Shown here in pieces: positions 44,741-55,200 of a stretch of DNA of 64,000 nucleotides. The stretch is from Aphrocallistes beatrix (Eukaryota; Porifera; Hexactinellida; Sceptrulophora; Aphrocallistidae). The stretch lies in assembly GCA_963281255.1 (NCBI GenBank), contig OY725495.1:434001-498000 (forward strand), in the 5' to 3' direction. How positions within the stretch are numbered: position 1 is the stretch's first letter; every line of letters starts with the position of its first letter. The notes under the pieces were generated by a model. The model was not told the DNA's origin. It was given only the letters and a program-made list of their open reading frames with translations, and searched no databases. The translations under genes and the position numbers were made by a program.

Positions 44741-44913
44741 TATACAGATATTGGTCCTTTGCAATTCAGTGTATTGCTTCCGTAATCTTTCAAATGATAA
44801 TAGATCTCTATAAATGCTCTTACAATAACATGATCCATGAGTATAAATATAGGCTGTAGGTATCTAACTATAAAAAATTCAATTACATTACTACTACTAA
44901 GTTTCTATACAAA

Positions 44914-46149
44914 ATGGCTGTCAGTCCAAATAAATACAAATCAGGATTATTGTCTCCGATATTGGGCGCCAAGAGTAGGCTTGCCAATAGATTATCCGCC
45001 AACAGAAAATCTTACAGTAATTTCGAATCAAGTCCCAGTATTGACGAACTCGAAAACGCAACCAAACCCGATCTAGCCATTAACTCATTGAATGTTTCTC
45101 CACAAATATTCTTCTCAACTCCTGAATCAATTCCTTCCCCGAACTTGGCAACTTACAACGACTACCTCTACACGAAAAAGAACTGCGTTCTCTTCCACAT
45201 CCAATTCACTAACGTCCAACACGGCTTTTTCAAAGACATCATCAACCTGAATACCCCTGTACAAGAGTTGATCGAGCGCTATTCCCAATTTTTCCAAAGT
45301 ACCAATGATGATAAATCATTGGACTTGTTCGTTGGCCCAAAGATTGGTGTCTATTCGAAGCTAAAATTTAGTCGTATTCGTTCAATTGGCGTTGGTTTCC
45401 CCCGCAAACTCAATTCCCGGATTAGTTTAGTGGAACAAAATGTGAACACTAGTCACGTGCTTATTATTGGCCCACCACCTGAAGCTACCCTAAATAAAGA
45501 AATTTTCTATGCATATCTGAATGCTAAAAGCGAGCACACTGAGTTTGTGGAGAGATGGCTCCCAGCTGTACAGGGCTATGTCCCTCTGAATGAAGATGAC
45601 GCGTGTGTTGTTGCTGCCTTACTCTTCAAGCTAAGTTTGTCGCAAAATTTAGACAATTCAAAATTGCGCCCGAAAGATTTCATTCATAGCAGTGTGCAAG
45701 TTACGAAATTGGCAGATACAAAGATTGAAAAAGCCTTAGATCGAGTTCGCGACGAGTCCGTTGAGAGTGTTATGAAGATTTGTCACGATACGATCCTCGG
45801 AAACTTCCTCAGTGCCGCCATCATTTTCAGTGTGAGTTATGCCACAGGTGCTGGTTTGTACCCTGACCAACCAGCTTACTTGGTTATCAGCTCACAGACA
45901 ATTTTGTTGGTGAAGAGGAATGATCCTACTAAAATTATCTTCAATATTCAGCTCACAGATGCAAAAAGCTGGAAACACAATGGGAAATTCCTTGACATTG
46001 AATACATAAACAAGTTTGATCAATCTTCCAGCACCCCTCTCCAATCTTCACACTTCGTAATCAAGTCTCAAGATTCCCCTGCGATTAGCTCCACCCTTAC
46101 TGCAGTCGGATACGCCCTGGCACACTCAAAGGACAACATTCAAAATTGA
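44914..46149 (+). CDS. FERM-domain-like protein
   Basis: 411 residues, intronless. After about 90 Ser/Pro-rich residues come a ubiquitin-like F1 lobe (VLFHIQFTNVQHGFFKDI), an F2-like helical lobe (LNEDDACVVAALLFKLSLSQ; compare myosin-tail FERM F2) and a PH-like F3 (PAYLVISSQTILLVKR, then KSWKHNGKFLDIEY). This lobe order is that of a FERM domain, closest in style to MyTH4-FERM myosin tails, but there is no MyTH4, SH3 or motor. I do not recognise an orthologue; a role linking membrane and cytoskeleton is inference. An AATAAA signal lies at 46244. The family assignment is by pattern only. Confidence 0.55.
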   Translation: MAVSPNKYKSGLLSPILGAKSRLANRLSANRKSYSNFESSPSIDELENATKPDLAINSLNVSPQIFFSTPESIPSPNLATYNDYLYTKKNCVLFHIQFTNVQHGFFKDIINLNTPVQELIERYSQFFQSTNDDKSLDLFVGPKIGVYSKLKFSRIRSIGVGFPRKLNSRISLVEQNVNTSHVLIIGPPPEATLNKEIFYAYLNAKSEHTEFVERWLPAVQGYVPLNEDDACVVAALLFKLSLSQNLDNSKLRPKDFIHSSVQVTKLADTKIEKALDRVRDESVESVMKICHDTILGNFLSAAIIFSVSYATGAGLYPDQPAYLVISSQTILLVKRNDPTKIIFNIQLTDAKSWKHNGKFLDIEYINKFDQSSSTPLQSSHFVIKSQDSPAISSTLTAVGYALAHSKDNIQN

Positions 46150-46519
46150 ATTATAATACTAATGTATGGTGTTCTATGAACTTTTTCTTTTTATATAAGT
46201 AATGTAAGTACTTTAGATAATACAAGGTATGCTTCAAGGAGACAATAAAACACCTATTTTTCCTATTTTGAACAAATAAATTGGGCACAATCTAATATTG
46301 CTCAATTTCTATATTAGATAATGTACTTAATATTATCCTAAGAGGAAACTTAGATTAGGTTAGAAATTAATTGATCCATACAGTCTAGCACCATATTCAG
46401 TGTACAGTTACCTCAGTTTGGGGGCACTTGTTTCTGTATGCATATATTCAACCTGAAATTATATTTAACTCAATCTGAAATTATACTAAATACTAACTGA
46501 TATAAAGTTCGCAGGTATA
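46150..46519. other. Short intergenic region
   Basis: 370 bp with the AATAAA signal of the FERM-like gene at 46244. An acceptor-like GCAG ends 5 nt before the next ATG. No other feature recognised. Confidence 0.45.
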
Positions 46520-47284
46520 ATGGATCCGAACCAGATTACCCGACCATATGTTCCAGCAATGGGCAGCCATTCCCTTTCCGGACCACAAGGTATTGTTTAC
46601 GATCCTTCTCAACAAGTCTTTGGTGGTCGATTTCCACAGCCTTCTCAACCTACTTACCGAATGAATCCTCCTTTTCAGAGTCAACCATTCACTCAAGATA
46701 TGATCCAGGAGAAAAATAGAGAAATTGAACGCTTAAATTCTTTGTTAGAGGCGAAGAATAATGAAATTCGTCAATTAAATAAAGGTATCGACGCGAAGTA
46801 TACCCAAATTGAAGAACAAAAGCAAACAATTGAAGGGTTAAAAAAGAGAGTTGAAATAATCGGAGAAGAGAAAGACTTTCTATCAGACCGTCTTAGCGTA
46901 GTTGAAAGCAGACTTGACCCAAGTTCTAAATGGAATCCGAGTCATCTCCCAGACCTAAATCGACTTATTAACGAGTATAAGCAAAGTATTGGGAGCCTTC
47001 CATATGACTTTGGCAGACAACAGATACTAGAGAAGTGTGAGCAGATAAACAAGGTTGTATATGATATATTCTACTCCCAATCTCCCTACCTCTCAAGTGC
47101 AGCACCCCCGCTTGCACAACCCCAACAGAGTAGATTTGCCGTTGCCCCGAGATTGGCTCAAACAAGTCAACTTCCTTATGGACCGTCTCAGCAATTTGGA
47201 GCTGTGGGACAATCGAGTTTCCCTCCAACCTATCCTCCTCCAGGCTATGGTATGCCTTCTTCGGTTCGCCCCAGACATTATTGA
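46520..47284 (+). CDS. Unrecognised Pro/Gln-rich coiled-coil protein
   Basis: 254 residues, intronless. Residues 1-50 are Pro/Gln/Ser-rich. About 55-130 form a long charged coiled coil (EKNREIERLNSLLEAKNNEI). About 135-185 look folded, with helix-like segments. The C-terminal 65 residues are again Pro/Gln/Tyr-rich, with YPPPGYG. The start has G at +4 and follows an acceptor-like GCAG by 5 nt. Tail composition resembles ESCRT-associated or RNA-granule proteins, but I do not recognise the family and assign no function. Confidence 0.7.
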   Translation: MDPNQITRPYVPAMGSHSLSGPQGIVYDPSQQVFGGRFPQPSQPTYRMNPPFQSQPFTQDMIQEKNREIERLNSLLEAKNNEIRQLNKGIDAKYTQIEEQKQTIEGLKKRVEIIGEEKDFLSDRLSVVESRLDPSSKWNPSHLPDLNRLINEYKQSIGSLPYDFGRQQILEKCEQINKVVYDIFYSQSPYLSSAAPPLAQPQQSRFAVAPRLAQTSQLPYGPSQQFGAVGQSSFPPTYPPPGYGMPSSVRPRHY

Positions 47285-47884
47285 CAGTTTGGTATTACAA
47301 TTCTCATAAGTTTGTATCTATCTTTAGCTTTTATTTATAAATATGATGTGTATATTAATTTTGAATTGTTGTGTTTTTAATACTTTTTATTCTATAAATA
47401 TATCAATATACAGTCAAACCTCCGATAGTGAACACCTCCACATAGTGAACATCTTATTTTGAACACTATCTATATAACTCAATTAAAATGAATCTCTGGT
47501 TAATGAACACCTCGATATACTGAACAAAAATTCGATTCCGAAGGTGTTCGATATAGTGAGGCTTGACTATATTTTAAAATTCGATGCGCCCTTTCTGAAT
47601 AAGTGCCATTGAAGATAGTTGAATTATCTATGTTCAAATTTGTTTACTGAACCACCCCCCCACTGTTTAGTTCCCCAAAAGTGTATCATAGCTGCTTGTC
47701 TCGGGATAAAGATATGTTAAGAACAATTAGTATTGAACCCATGGAATAGTATACTATTAGGAGGAATAGCGATATATAATTTGTTATTAAAGTATTTATT
47801 TAATTGATGATACTCCAAAAAAGCAAAAACCTATAATTTCAATTGAGCGAAATGAACAAGTAATTTGGAACAATATCCAGGGGG
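47285..47884. other. Intergenic between convergent genes
   Basis: About 600 bp holding a pogo-like MITE (separate entry) and, at 47795-47800, a likely AATAAA signal on the - strand for the cytochrome b561 gene. Confidence 0.6.
47411..47569. mobile_element. Pogo-like MITE
   Basis: 159 bp flanked by TA (47409-47410 and 47570-47571). The left end reads CAGTCAAACCTCCGATAGTG. The right end, reverse-complemented, reads TAGTCAAGCCTCACTATATC, and both continue to GAACACCT. The CAGTCAAACCTC style start and TA target are typical of pogo/Tigger-type elements. The interior is built from repeats of the phrase GAACA. No coding capacity. Confidence 0.8.
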
Positions 47885-48661
47885 TTATGCCTCCTCTGTC
47901 TTTGGAAGGAATTGGCTCATCGGTCCAATCAAAACAACGGTGAGAAGCATACTATTAAGAATCACAAACAAAGCGAAAACATTCCCCAACATTCCTTCTG
48001 GAGCATAATTTTCATAGTTCCGCCCGTGATTTCTCTTGTTTTCCGATACTCCGAATATTAATTGTTCTGACGTTCCCGCTAGTATTGTTATAGTCGCCAT
48101 CCATATTATTATGAGGCCGAAACATCGATGCCAACCCACTGCGAAACTTCTCAGCTTTATGAATATTTTTTTCGGACAAAGGTATACGACTCCACAAAGA
48201 TACTGAGTGCATACTAATGTGATCGTGACGAGGCCACACCAAGAATGAATACTCCAGAAATGAGTGTGACTTGAATGAAACTTAACCTGTTCAATTGCTG
48301 TAATAGCTAACACCACCATGAGAATTGTGGTAAGCATAATCCCAGCATGAATCATTTTCTGCACCCATTTATTGAATGGGAACAAGCGATAAGTCAAAAC
48401 CCCAAGGGACGGGATTGCGATTAGTCCAAGCGTCATTAGTGTTGGATGTAGGTTGAACAAAGTTGTGTTAGGATTCCATTCAAATCCATTTTTGAACAAA
48501 CCAAACCATGTGAATACTGTCACTAAAATAACACTGCTTGTTAGTCCAAATATTGATACAGCTATGAGTGTGAAACAGAAATGTTTGAGGTTACATTTCG
48601 GTTTAGACAGTTCTCTTGGTACAAGAGGTGATGAAATAACTGACTCGCCTTCTCCGATCAT
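47885..48661 (-). CDS. Cytochrome b561 family transmembrane oxidoreductase
   Basis: 258 residues, intronless, six predicted membrane helices. The four haem-ligand histidines expected for the family are present: His72 (NLHPTLM), His105 (KMIHAGIM), His139 (WSIHSWCG) and His178 (VGWHRCFG). They would hold two b-type haems across the four-helix core. The family moves electrons from cytosolic ascorbate across lysosomal, vesicle or plasma membranes, for example to reduce ferric iron or monodehydroascorbate. I cannot separate CYB561, CYBRD1 and CYB561A3 subtypes from sequence alone. It is divergent from the DPP7-like gene, with 304 bp between start codons. Confidence 0.93.
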   Translation of the reverse strand: MIGEGESVISSPLVPRELSKPKCNLKHFCFTLIAVSIFGLTSSVILVTVFTWFGLFKNGFEWNPNTTLFNLHPTLMTLGLIAIPSLGVLTYRLFPFNKWVQKMIHAGIMLTTILMVVLAITAIEQVKFHSSHTHFWSIHSWCGLVTITLVCTQYLCGVVYLCPKKIFIKLRSFAVGWHRCFGLIIIWMATITILAGTSEQLIFGVSENKRNHGRNYENYAPEGMLGNVFALFVILNSMLLTVVLIGPMSQFLPKTEEA

Positions 48662-48965
48662 CTACCTTGAATTTAATCCTCATTCCTTGTAGTCATAAGC
48701 TTTTAATCTATTTATTCTAGTATTAGCTAGGTGTTCGGCTTCTTTAATTTTGGTTTTCTTAATTCTATTAACTTCTAGGTTGCATTCATTATATTTGAAA
48801 TCACATGCGATTCCTTAATTTACATCACAATAGCATATTATGATCACTGAATACGGGAATTATCACGAGTATAAACCATTTTATCACGAGTATAAACTAT
48901 GGTTTGAATAAGGTTTTATAAATGCTTGTGTTAAATGCCCAATTATTCAACTATTCGTGAAATAG
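48662..48965. promoter_or_regulatory. Shared intergenic promoter region of a divergent pair
   Basis: 304 bp between the start codons of cytochrome b561 (-) and the DPP7-like peptidase (+). It must hold at least the proximal promoters of both. A 21-bp motif starting ttatcacgagtataaac is repeated in tandem at 48860-48880 and 48881-48901 with two differences, close to the DPP7 side. No TATA box can be assigned with confidence. Confidence 0.5.
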
Positions 48966-50414
48966 ATGGCTTGTTTCCACAATTGTCATATTCTATTCAT
49001 TTTGAATCTACTCCTTCTCTCATTTCTTCTCTCTTCTGCAAAATCATATTCAGAAAATATCCAGGGATATAGTTGGGATACTGAGTACTTTGAACAGAAG
49101 ATCGACCATTACGATTACAGAACCGATAATACTGGCACGTATAAGCAACGTTATTTGATTAATTCCGACAATTTCAAGGATAAATCTAAGCCCATTTTCT
49201 TCTACACAGGGAATGAAGGGGACATCACTCTATTTGCTCAGAACACGGGCTTTATATGGGATAACGCGCATTTATTCGGCGCCCTGATCGTATTCGCAGA
49301 GCATCGTTATTACGGAAGCTCCTTACCATTCGGTTCACAATCATTTGCCAATAATTCCGTATTAGCATTCTTTACAGTGGAACAGGCTTTGAGAGATTAC
49401 GTCGAGTTAATTGCTTATTTGAAAGGAAACGTTGCCAGTCCAAATTCTCCAGTGATTGCATTTGGAGGTTCTTATGGTGGGATGCTGTCCGCATGGCTTC
49501 GAATGAAATACCCGAATGCGGTTGTTGGTGCTTATGCCGCATCAGCACCAATATTCCAATTCACTGGCATGACTCCTTGCGAAACTTTCAACTCCATTGT
49601 TACACGCACATATAACGCCTCTGGTGAAAATTGTCCCATAAACATCCGTAACTCCTGGAAGGTAATTAGAAAGATGTATCAAACTGGACAATCGGACATG
49701 ATTTTCTCGATTTTCAATCTTTGTGAGAAGATTCCTGATGAAAAAACTCTGGACGAGTTCATAGCTACTCTTACCAATATATGGGTCAGCATGGCCATGG
49801 CAGACTATCCATATCCTGCGAACTTTCTAGCTAATTTGCCCGCTTGGCCAGTTGCCTCTGCCTGTAATATTCTAAACAAAAGTCCAGCCAACGACTTAGC
49901 TCTGATGGAACTGATCTCTGAAGCTGTTCAGGTTTTCACCAATTATTCGAAAAGTGTGAAATGTTTTAACTTTACTAACGGAGGCAATCCACCTTCCTTG
50001 ACGGGAAATGAATGGCCCTATCAATTCTGTACAGAAATAGTCATGCCCATGTGTAGCGATGGAATCAATGATATGTTTGAAGCCCAAAAGTGGGACTTTG
50101 AAGCTTTTTCTAAAAATTGTATGCAACAATTCAATGTAACACCTGATGAATCATGGGCTGAACGTGAATTTAACGGGAAGAATTTCTCTCAAGAAGCTAG
50201 CAACATCTATTTTACTAACGGACATCTTGATCCATGGTCAGGCGCTGGTGTTCTCTCCACCATTTCCATTTCCAATACACTGATTGCCTACGTCATAGAG
50301 GATGGAGCTCATCACGTCGATTTAAGAGGTAGAAACAGTGCAGATACTCCTTCGATCACAGCAGCAAGATTGCTTGGTCTTGAATTAATGACGAAATGGA
50401 TCAATCAACTTTAA
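48966..50414 (+). CDS. Serine peptidase family S28, DPP7/PRCP-like
   Basis: 482 residues, intronless, with a signal peptide (about 1-26). Catalytic triad by position: Ser169 in FGGSYGG, Asp422 in NGHLDPWSG, His449/450 in GAHHVD. Other landmarks: FFYTGNEGD, VFAEHRYYG, SLPFG, MDYPYP-like ADYPYPANF. The last, together with TVEQALRDY, favours dipeptidyl peptidase 2 (DPP7) over lysosomal Pro-X carboxypeptidase (PRCP), but the split is not certain. The family removes dipeptides or C-terminal residues next to proline, in lysosomes or secreted vesicles. Several NxS/T sites fit a glycosylated secretory protein. AATAAA at 50558. Confidence 0.92.
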   Translation: MACFHNCHILFILNLLLLSFLLSSAKSYSENIQGYSWDTEYFEQKIDHYDYRTDNTGTYKQRYLINSDNFKDKSKPIFFYTGNEGDITLFAQNTGFIWDNAHLFGALIVFAEHRYYGSSLPFGSQSFANNSVLAFFTVEQALRDYVELIAYLKGNVASPNSPVIAFGGSYGGMLSAWLRMKYPNAVVGAYAASAPIFQFTGMTPCETFNSIVTRTYNASGENCPINIRNSWKVIRKMYQTGQSDMIFSIFNLCEKIPDEKTLDEFIATLTNIWVSMAMADYPYPANFLANLPAWPVASACNILNKSPANDLALMELISEAVQVFTNYSKSVKCFNFTNGGNPPSLTGNEWPYQFCTEIVMPMCSDGINDMFEAQKWDFEAFSKNCMQQFNVTPDESWAEREFNGKNFSQEASNIYFTNGHLDPWSGAGVLSTISISNTLIAYVIEDGAHHVDLRGRNSADTPSITAARLLGLELMTKWINQL

Positions 50415-51095
50415 CCGTGTATAATCTACTTATGCTATTAGGTCTAAAGTACTGTTCTAAAGGACCTTTCATACATGTGTGAATGTAATTAATAACTTTT
50501 TTCTCTATAATCTTATTTGTGTCGCATTATATGTATGCGTATGTTAATAATGTTAATAATAAATGGAACAATTGTAGATTAATTGGAGCCCGAGACTCGT
50601 AGCAAATCTGACCTGATTGCCTACTGATATATTTACGTTACTCGTTATATGGCGGTTCCTGGAAGGGCATCTGAGGTTCTAGCTTCACTTTAGACCAGAA
50701 ACGTGTTCCGTATCAAGCTGATCAAATCGTCAGTCCTAGGATTTGATTAGGGATTAGGGACGCTCACTGACAGTTAATATGCTTACATCCTAAAATAATA
50801 CTTTAGCATACATGCCTACTGAGCCGTGATAAAAGCGGGATGCGGCGATGAATTTCGCTGGACATGACAAGACGCAATAGAGAAGTACTATAGAGTCCAA
50901 AAAAGCGGGACATAATAGGGAAATTTCATGTAAAAACGGGACACTCGTGAAAATTAGCTCACTAGAAGAGTGAAAAAAACATGACGTCCCGCCAAAAACG
51001 GGACTTTGGCATGTATGCTTTAGTAACATCCACATACGTACGTAGTTTACAATTATATTGTGATTTGTTTGAATAGTTTATTGTTTTATTTTAGC
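50415..51095. other. Intergenic between DPP7-like and Cys-rich protein genes
   Basis: About 680 bp with the AATAAA of the peptidase gene (50558) and a 213-bp inverted-repeat element (separate entry). No gene recognised. Confidence 0.55.
50806..51018. mobile_element. Unclassified inverted-repeat element (MITE)
   Basis: 213 bp with 11-bp perfect terminal inverted repeats (GCATACATGCC / GGCATGTATGC) and TTTA on both borders (50802-50805 and 51019-51022), a likely 4-bp target duplication. Inside, the phrase aaa(a)(a/g)cgggac/t recurs at least four times in direct orientation and once inverted (gtcccgcc). No coding capacity. I cannot assign a superfamily. Confidence 0.72.
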
Positions 51096-51968
51096 ATGAG
51101 GATTTCCATTCTTTTCCTTACCTCGACCCTTTTCATTGGCTCCCTAGCTTTGGAGAGTCTCTATTATCCGACCGAATACGGAAACATCAAATTAACCAAT
51201 GAGCCCGACCCCAATCTGCTATCAGGGAGATATTTCCACTTTGATAAGCAGGCAGAGATACTGTTTAAATGCCAAATAAAAGATGGAAGTCGCCTTGTTA
51301 TGTTGGGTGATGCGTACGGAAACGTCATTATCAAATTCCACAGAACTGCGCTTGAGATCTTGTACATTCAGCTGGGGCAGTACCATTTCATCGCTCACAT
51401 GAAAGCCGATCGCATTTTGCACCTATCAAATCCTGATCTCATTCCAATGGGGCAGGATTCCGAAGAGCATTTGGATTTGTACAATCAAGTGGATAGTGCT
51501 GGCGCTTCTAATATATCTATCCAGCTCGCTTTCGATGAGACAACTCTCAAGCACGAGTGTAGTCTAGCTGAGGAGCTAAGCAGGGCGTTAGCGGAAGTAT
51601 TCGATGGAGCTGAGGCGCAAAATCCGTGTGTGATGGAGTTACACGTGGTATCACTCACTCTGATGAGATCCCTCCCCGATACATCTGTTGACGATAATCA
51701 AATGGTGTCGAAAAGGAGTGCAGAGGATTGCGGTGATACAGAGGGAGATAAAAGTCAGTGTAAGAAAGAAGAGGAGTGTGAAAAACCTGAGGGGAAGGAC
51801 TGTCCCGGGTTATGTGGACCTAGGTGTAAGTGCTGGGAATGGGTTTGTAAAGATTGCTGCTTTCATCAAGGCTGTGCAGATCATGATAATTGTTGTGGGG
51901 AGCTTGGAATGGACAATTGGAAATGCGTGTTTCCTCAAGGATTCAAGTGTGATGCCTATGTGTGGTAA
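51096..51968 (+). CDS. Secreted cysteine-rich protein with PLA2-like C-terminal motif
   Basis: 290 residues from the ATG at 51096, which immediately follows a strong acceptor-like TTTATTTTAGC. This start gives a clean signal peptide (MRISILFLTSTLFIGSLA). About 200 residues of unrecognised domain follow, containing two cysteines near the middle. A dibasic KKR-like KRSAE site (about 210) then precedes a C-terminal module very rich in cysteine: CPGLCGPRCKCWEWVC, KDCCFHQGCADHDNCC. The CC..H..C..HD.CC pattern recalls the active-site helix of secreted phospholipase A2. The calcium loop is not clear, so enzyme activity is doubtful. Comparable Cys-rich tails occur in secreted invertebrate proteins; function unknown. 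Confidence 0.65.
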   Translation: MRISILFLTSTLFIGSLALESLYYPTEYGNIKLTNEPDPNLLSGRYFHFDKQAEILFKCQIKDGSRLVMLGDAYGNVIIKFHRTALEILYIQLGQYHFIAHMKADRILHLSNPDLIPMGQDSEEHLDLYNQVDSAGASNISIQLAFDETTLKHECSLAEELSRALAEVFDGAEAQNPCVMELHVVSLTLMRSLPDTSVDDNQMVSKRSAEDCGDTEGDKSQCKKEEECEKPEGKDCPGLCGPRCKCWEWVCKDCCFHQGCADHDNCCGELGMDNWKCVFPQGFKCDAYVW

Positions 51969-52271
51969 CTGCATGCTTAATTTTACTTTTTAAAAACTAC
52001 GTTTGCTCTTTTCTGACTTTTCTCTGAGATTGCCAAGTTTTAGGACTTGTGATAATCCGTGTCTTATATGTTTGCTTTTAATTTGAATTTTACTGATGTG
52101 ATAGATAACTTATTGAATCCTATCTATGCAACGCTAATTGGGTAATAAATCGCCTTAGATTTTTGCATTTTTTCTGGAAAGTAAGTTTTATAGATTATTC
52201 CCTACGAAGTTAAGTGTCTTGGAAGTTACTAACAGAAAGTTAACTAAAAAGCGTTTTATATTAGATATTTA

Positions 52272-55200
52272 ATGATTCAGAGTCCACGCGATTCTTCAGA
52301 TTCAAGTTCTCCCCTCAACCCCTCACTCGACGGCTCCACTCTAGAATCAGAATCAATCCAGCCTGTTTTAGCGCAACTGGAAATACAGGAATTTTCCCGT
52401 TCACGATGTGATACGATTTCTCAAACTGTTTCTGACCAACTGCTCGAAGAATGGGAATCTTATCTGAAAGAAGATTCAGAGGAATCAAAACTTGTAAAAC
52501 TGAAGAACTTTTTACAGTGTTTTTTATCCTTGTACTCAATTCAACCGACTTTAGCTCTTAGCTCGTTTCCGGGTGATCTCTCATTTGTGTGTAGCCTGCT
52601 CGCCAAGGAATTGATTTGTCTACTCAATCAAATCAAACTTGACATTTATAAAGAACCTGAAAGTCACTCTTCAACGCCAAGTAAAAAGACCGCTAAATCC
52701 TGTGATAAACTCGAATGTTTATCAAAAGATTTCGGATTTCTCCTGTTACATACTCTGAATATTCTTTGTGGACAGGTTTGTCCGGGGCATGTTGAACTAC
52801 CTCTCAAGATTCTCCTAATCCTCAAGCAGATAGTTCCTAATTTAGACCTTTCAACTCAACGAAATTTGCTATTCGACTCTGTTGACAAGAACAATCGCCT
52901 GAATTCAAGTTTGTTAACAATCGGTGAATTATCCTCACGGAACCTGAAAGTCAGACAGATACTCTATGATCCTTTTCTAGTCGAGCGGTCAGGGATATCT
53001 GAGCATACTTCAAACGATGTTCTTTTAAAGCAGTGGAGCGAATCGACTAATTCCCCTTCGAGAGAGCTAGAATTTTTCTATGACAAGATCATATCTCTTC
53101 ATGCTAAGAGCAGTGTGGAGATTGTCATCTTACTTCTTTCGCTGTTTGAGAATCTAGTCCAGACAGAATCGATAATCGGAAATGCCATGAAGTTACATGT
53201 GTGCTTAGTGCATGGTTTACTTGATGTGCATAAAAAGATATGTGATAAACAAATCTTTATAGCCGAAGATTGTAAAGACGAGAATCAATGTGTTCTAACT
53301 TTATTCTTGCGTCTCTCACTTCGAGTATCTTTTAGTGAGATGATACTTGTATCGAATCACCCAGAAGTTCTATCTCTACTCCTGCAAACTGCTCGGTCAT
53401 CTACATTCTCTTTTCTAAAACACACTTTGCAATTGCCAACTCAGACTAGCGATTTAGGTCTGAAAATAGTATTGTCAGAAGCTCTTAATGGCACAATGTT
53501 GACAAATAGAATGATAATAGCTAAGCTTTCTTCTCAGGGGATTCGTTATCGATCTGTTTTGATGGATTTTCTCAGTTTTCTGGCTGAAAATCTCTTTCCA
53601 ATTATTTCATCTGTGATAGCTAAAATCGATGAAAATTTCGAGCAACAATCCAGTTTAGCTTCACTCACTTACAAACTTCTAATTTCCTCTGTGAACTCTG
53701 CAACTCATAGTTTAATAGAATTCTTAGATGAACTATTCCTCATTTCTGAAGAAATTGCTTTCGCTAACAAATTCGCTTCACTGATAATTAACCTCATTAC
53801 TTCCAGAGATGTCGCCTCTTGGATGGCTCTACATATTCTCCATTCTCTCCGTAACTCTAAGACAGCCCCTGAAACCATCCACAACTTTTCGTTCACACCT
53901 TTTATTGATAATTTATCCAAATACCACCATGATCCAAACCTTCAATCGCAGATGTTGGACATAATCGAGAATACACTGATACGGATAAGCGACGCGGAAG
54001 AGAGACATGAGTCTCATTTTTCTGCGGATAAACCTTCCTCTCACTCTTGGAGATTCTTAGAAGTCTACAGCCAGATGTTATCTCCTACAAATCGATGCGC
54101 CGAAGGCTTGGTAGGCTATCAGGAGCGAAAGGCTCTTCTCACTCATTTAGCTAGACTTCTACACTTGGGTGGGTTCCAGTTAAGGAGAACAATCGTACTT
54201 CAGGTGCTCTTTCCGCTCCTTATCTCCATAAATGATTGTATCAATTTTGATCTTGGTGCTGATTCACCAAGTGACCCGGAAATCAAAGATGAAGCAATCC
54301 GTCTATTGGAATTAGTATCAAGCAGTTTGCAACTGTTATCTAAAGGCAGGGACCATGGACAAGGGGAGTTCTTCTTTGAACATGGCAAAGAGAAGGAACT
54401 TTACGATAATTATTTGGAAATATTATTCAGTTGGATTGGGAATCAGAATGTGCTTCGTAAGGCTGTGATAAAAAGTCTCAAGTGTGTATGTATGCGGGAA
54501 TCGAGACAGTATTTTACAGATAGATTTTCCTTCCCGAAAGAAACTGGATCAGTCCATGTGTCCGCTCATCCTCTTAACGGTCCCTCCATGATAGAGACGA
54601 TAGAGGAATCAACTGATGCTATTTTTGATGTAGTAGAAGAGGCAAGTTCCCATAAAATACCATTGAAAAATGGAACATTCTTGTTTGGGCTTATCCTTGG
54701 TCTGTCCTGTATACCCGATCCAACCGATACTGCTGTTTCAACTGAATTATGGAGATTTGCACACGAACATTTTCAACTGAAACTCAATACTAGTACTGCA
54801 GTGAAACTTAACTTAGCAGAATTATACTTGACACCTCCATTTGAAGAGATTAATAAAGACCTCCCAGCTATTATTTCCCGTCTAGAACTACATAGAGATT
54901 TATGGCGGGCTCTGACTGAAATTCTTAGTCATCAGCATCATTCCAGCAGTTTTCTAGCCCAGTGGATTGTAGTGAATAGGTTGGATGATATACTCGTCAC
55001 ATGCGCTCACTCTTTAGGTAAGTTTATGAAAAAAATAAACGAATACCTCAAATTTAACCCCAATTCTAAATCTAAGCCGTCTCTCCTCAACATCTGTTCA
55101 ATTCTCATCAGCATGTTTACCTACATCATCTCAATCAAAGGGCTATGCTGTGTCGTGTCTAAACAGAGTGATAGATCTGAGAGCAAAAATTTACAGAGTC

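Noticed and set aside
48012-48242. Antisense-strand frame inside cytochrome b561
   Set aside because: Shadow of the b561 coding frame; the real frame has all four haem histidines.
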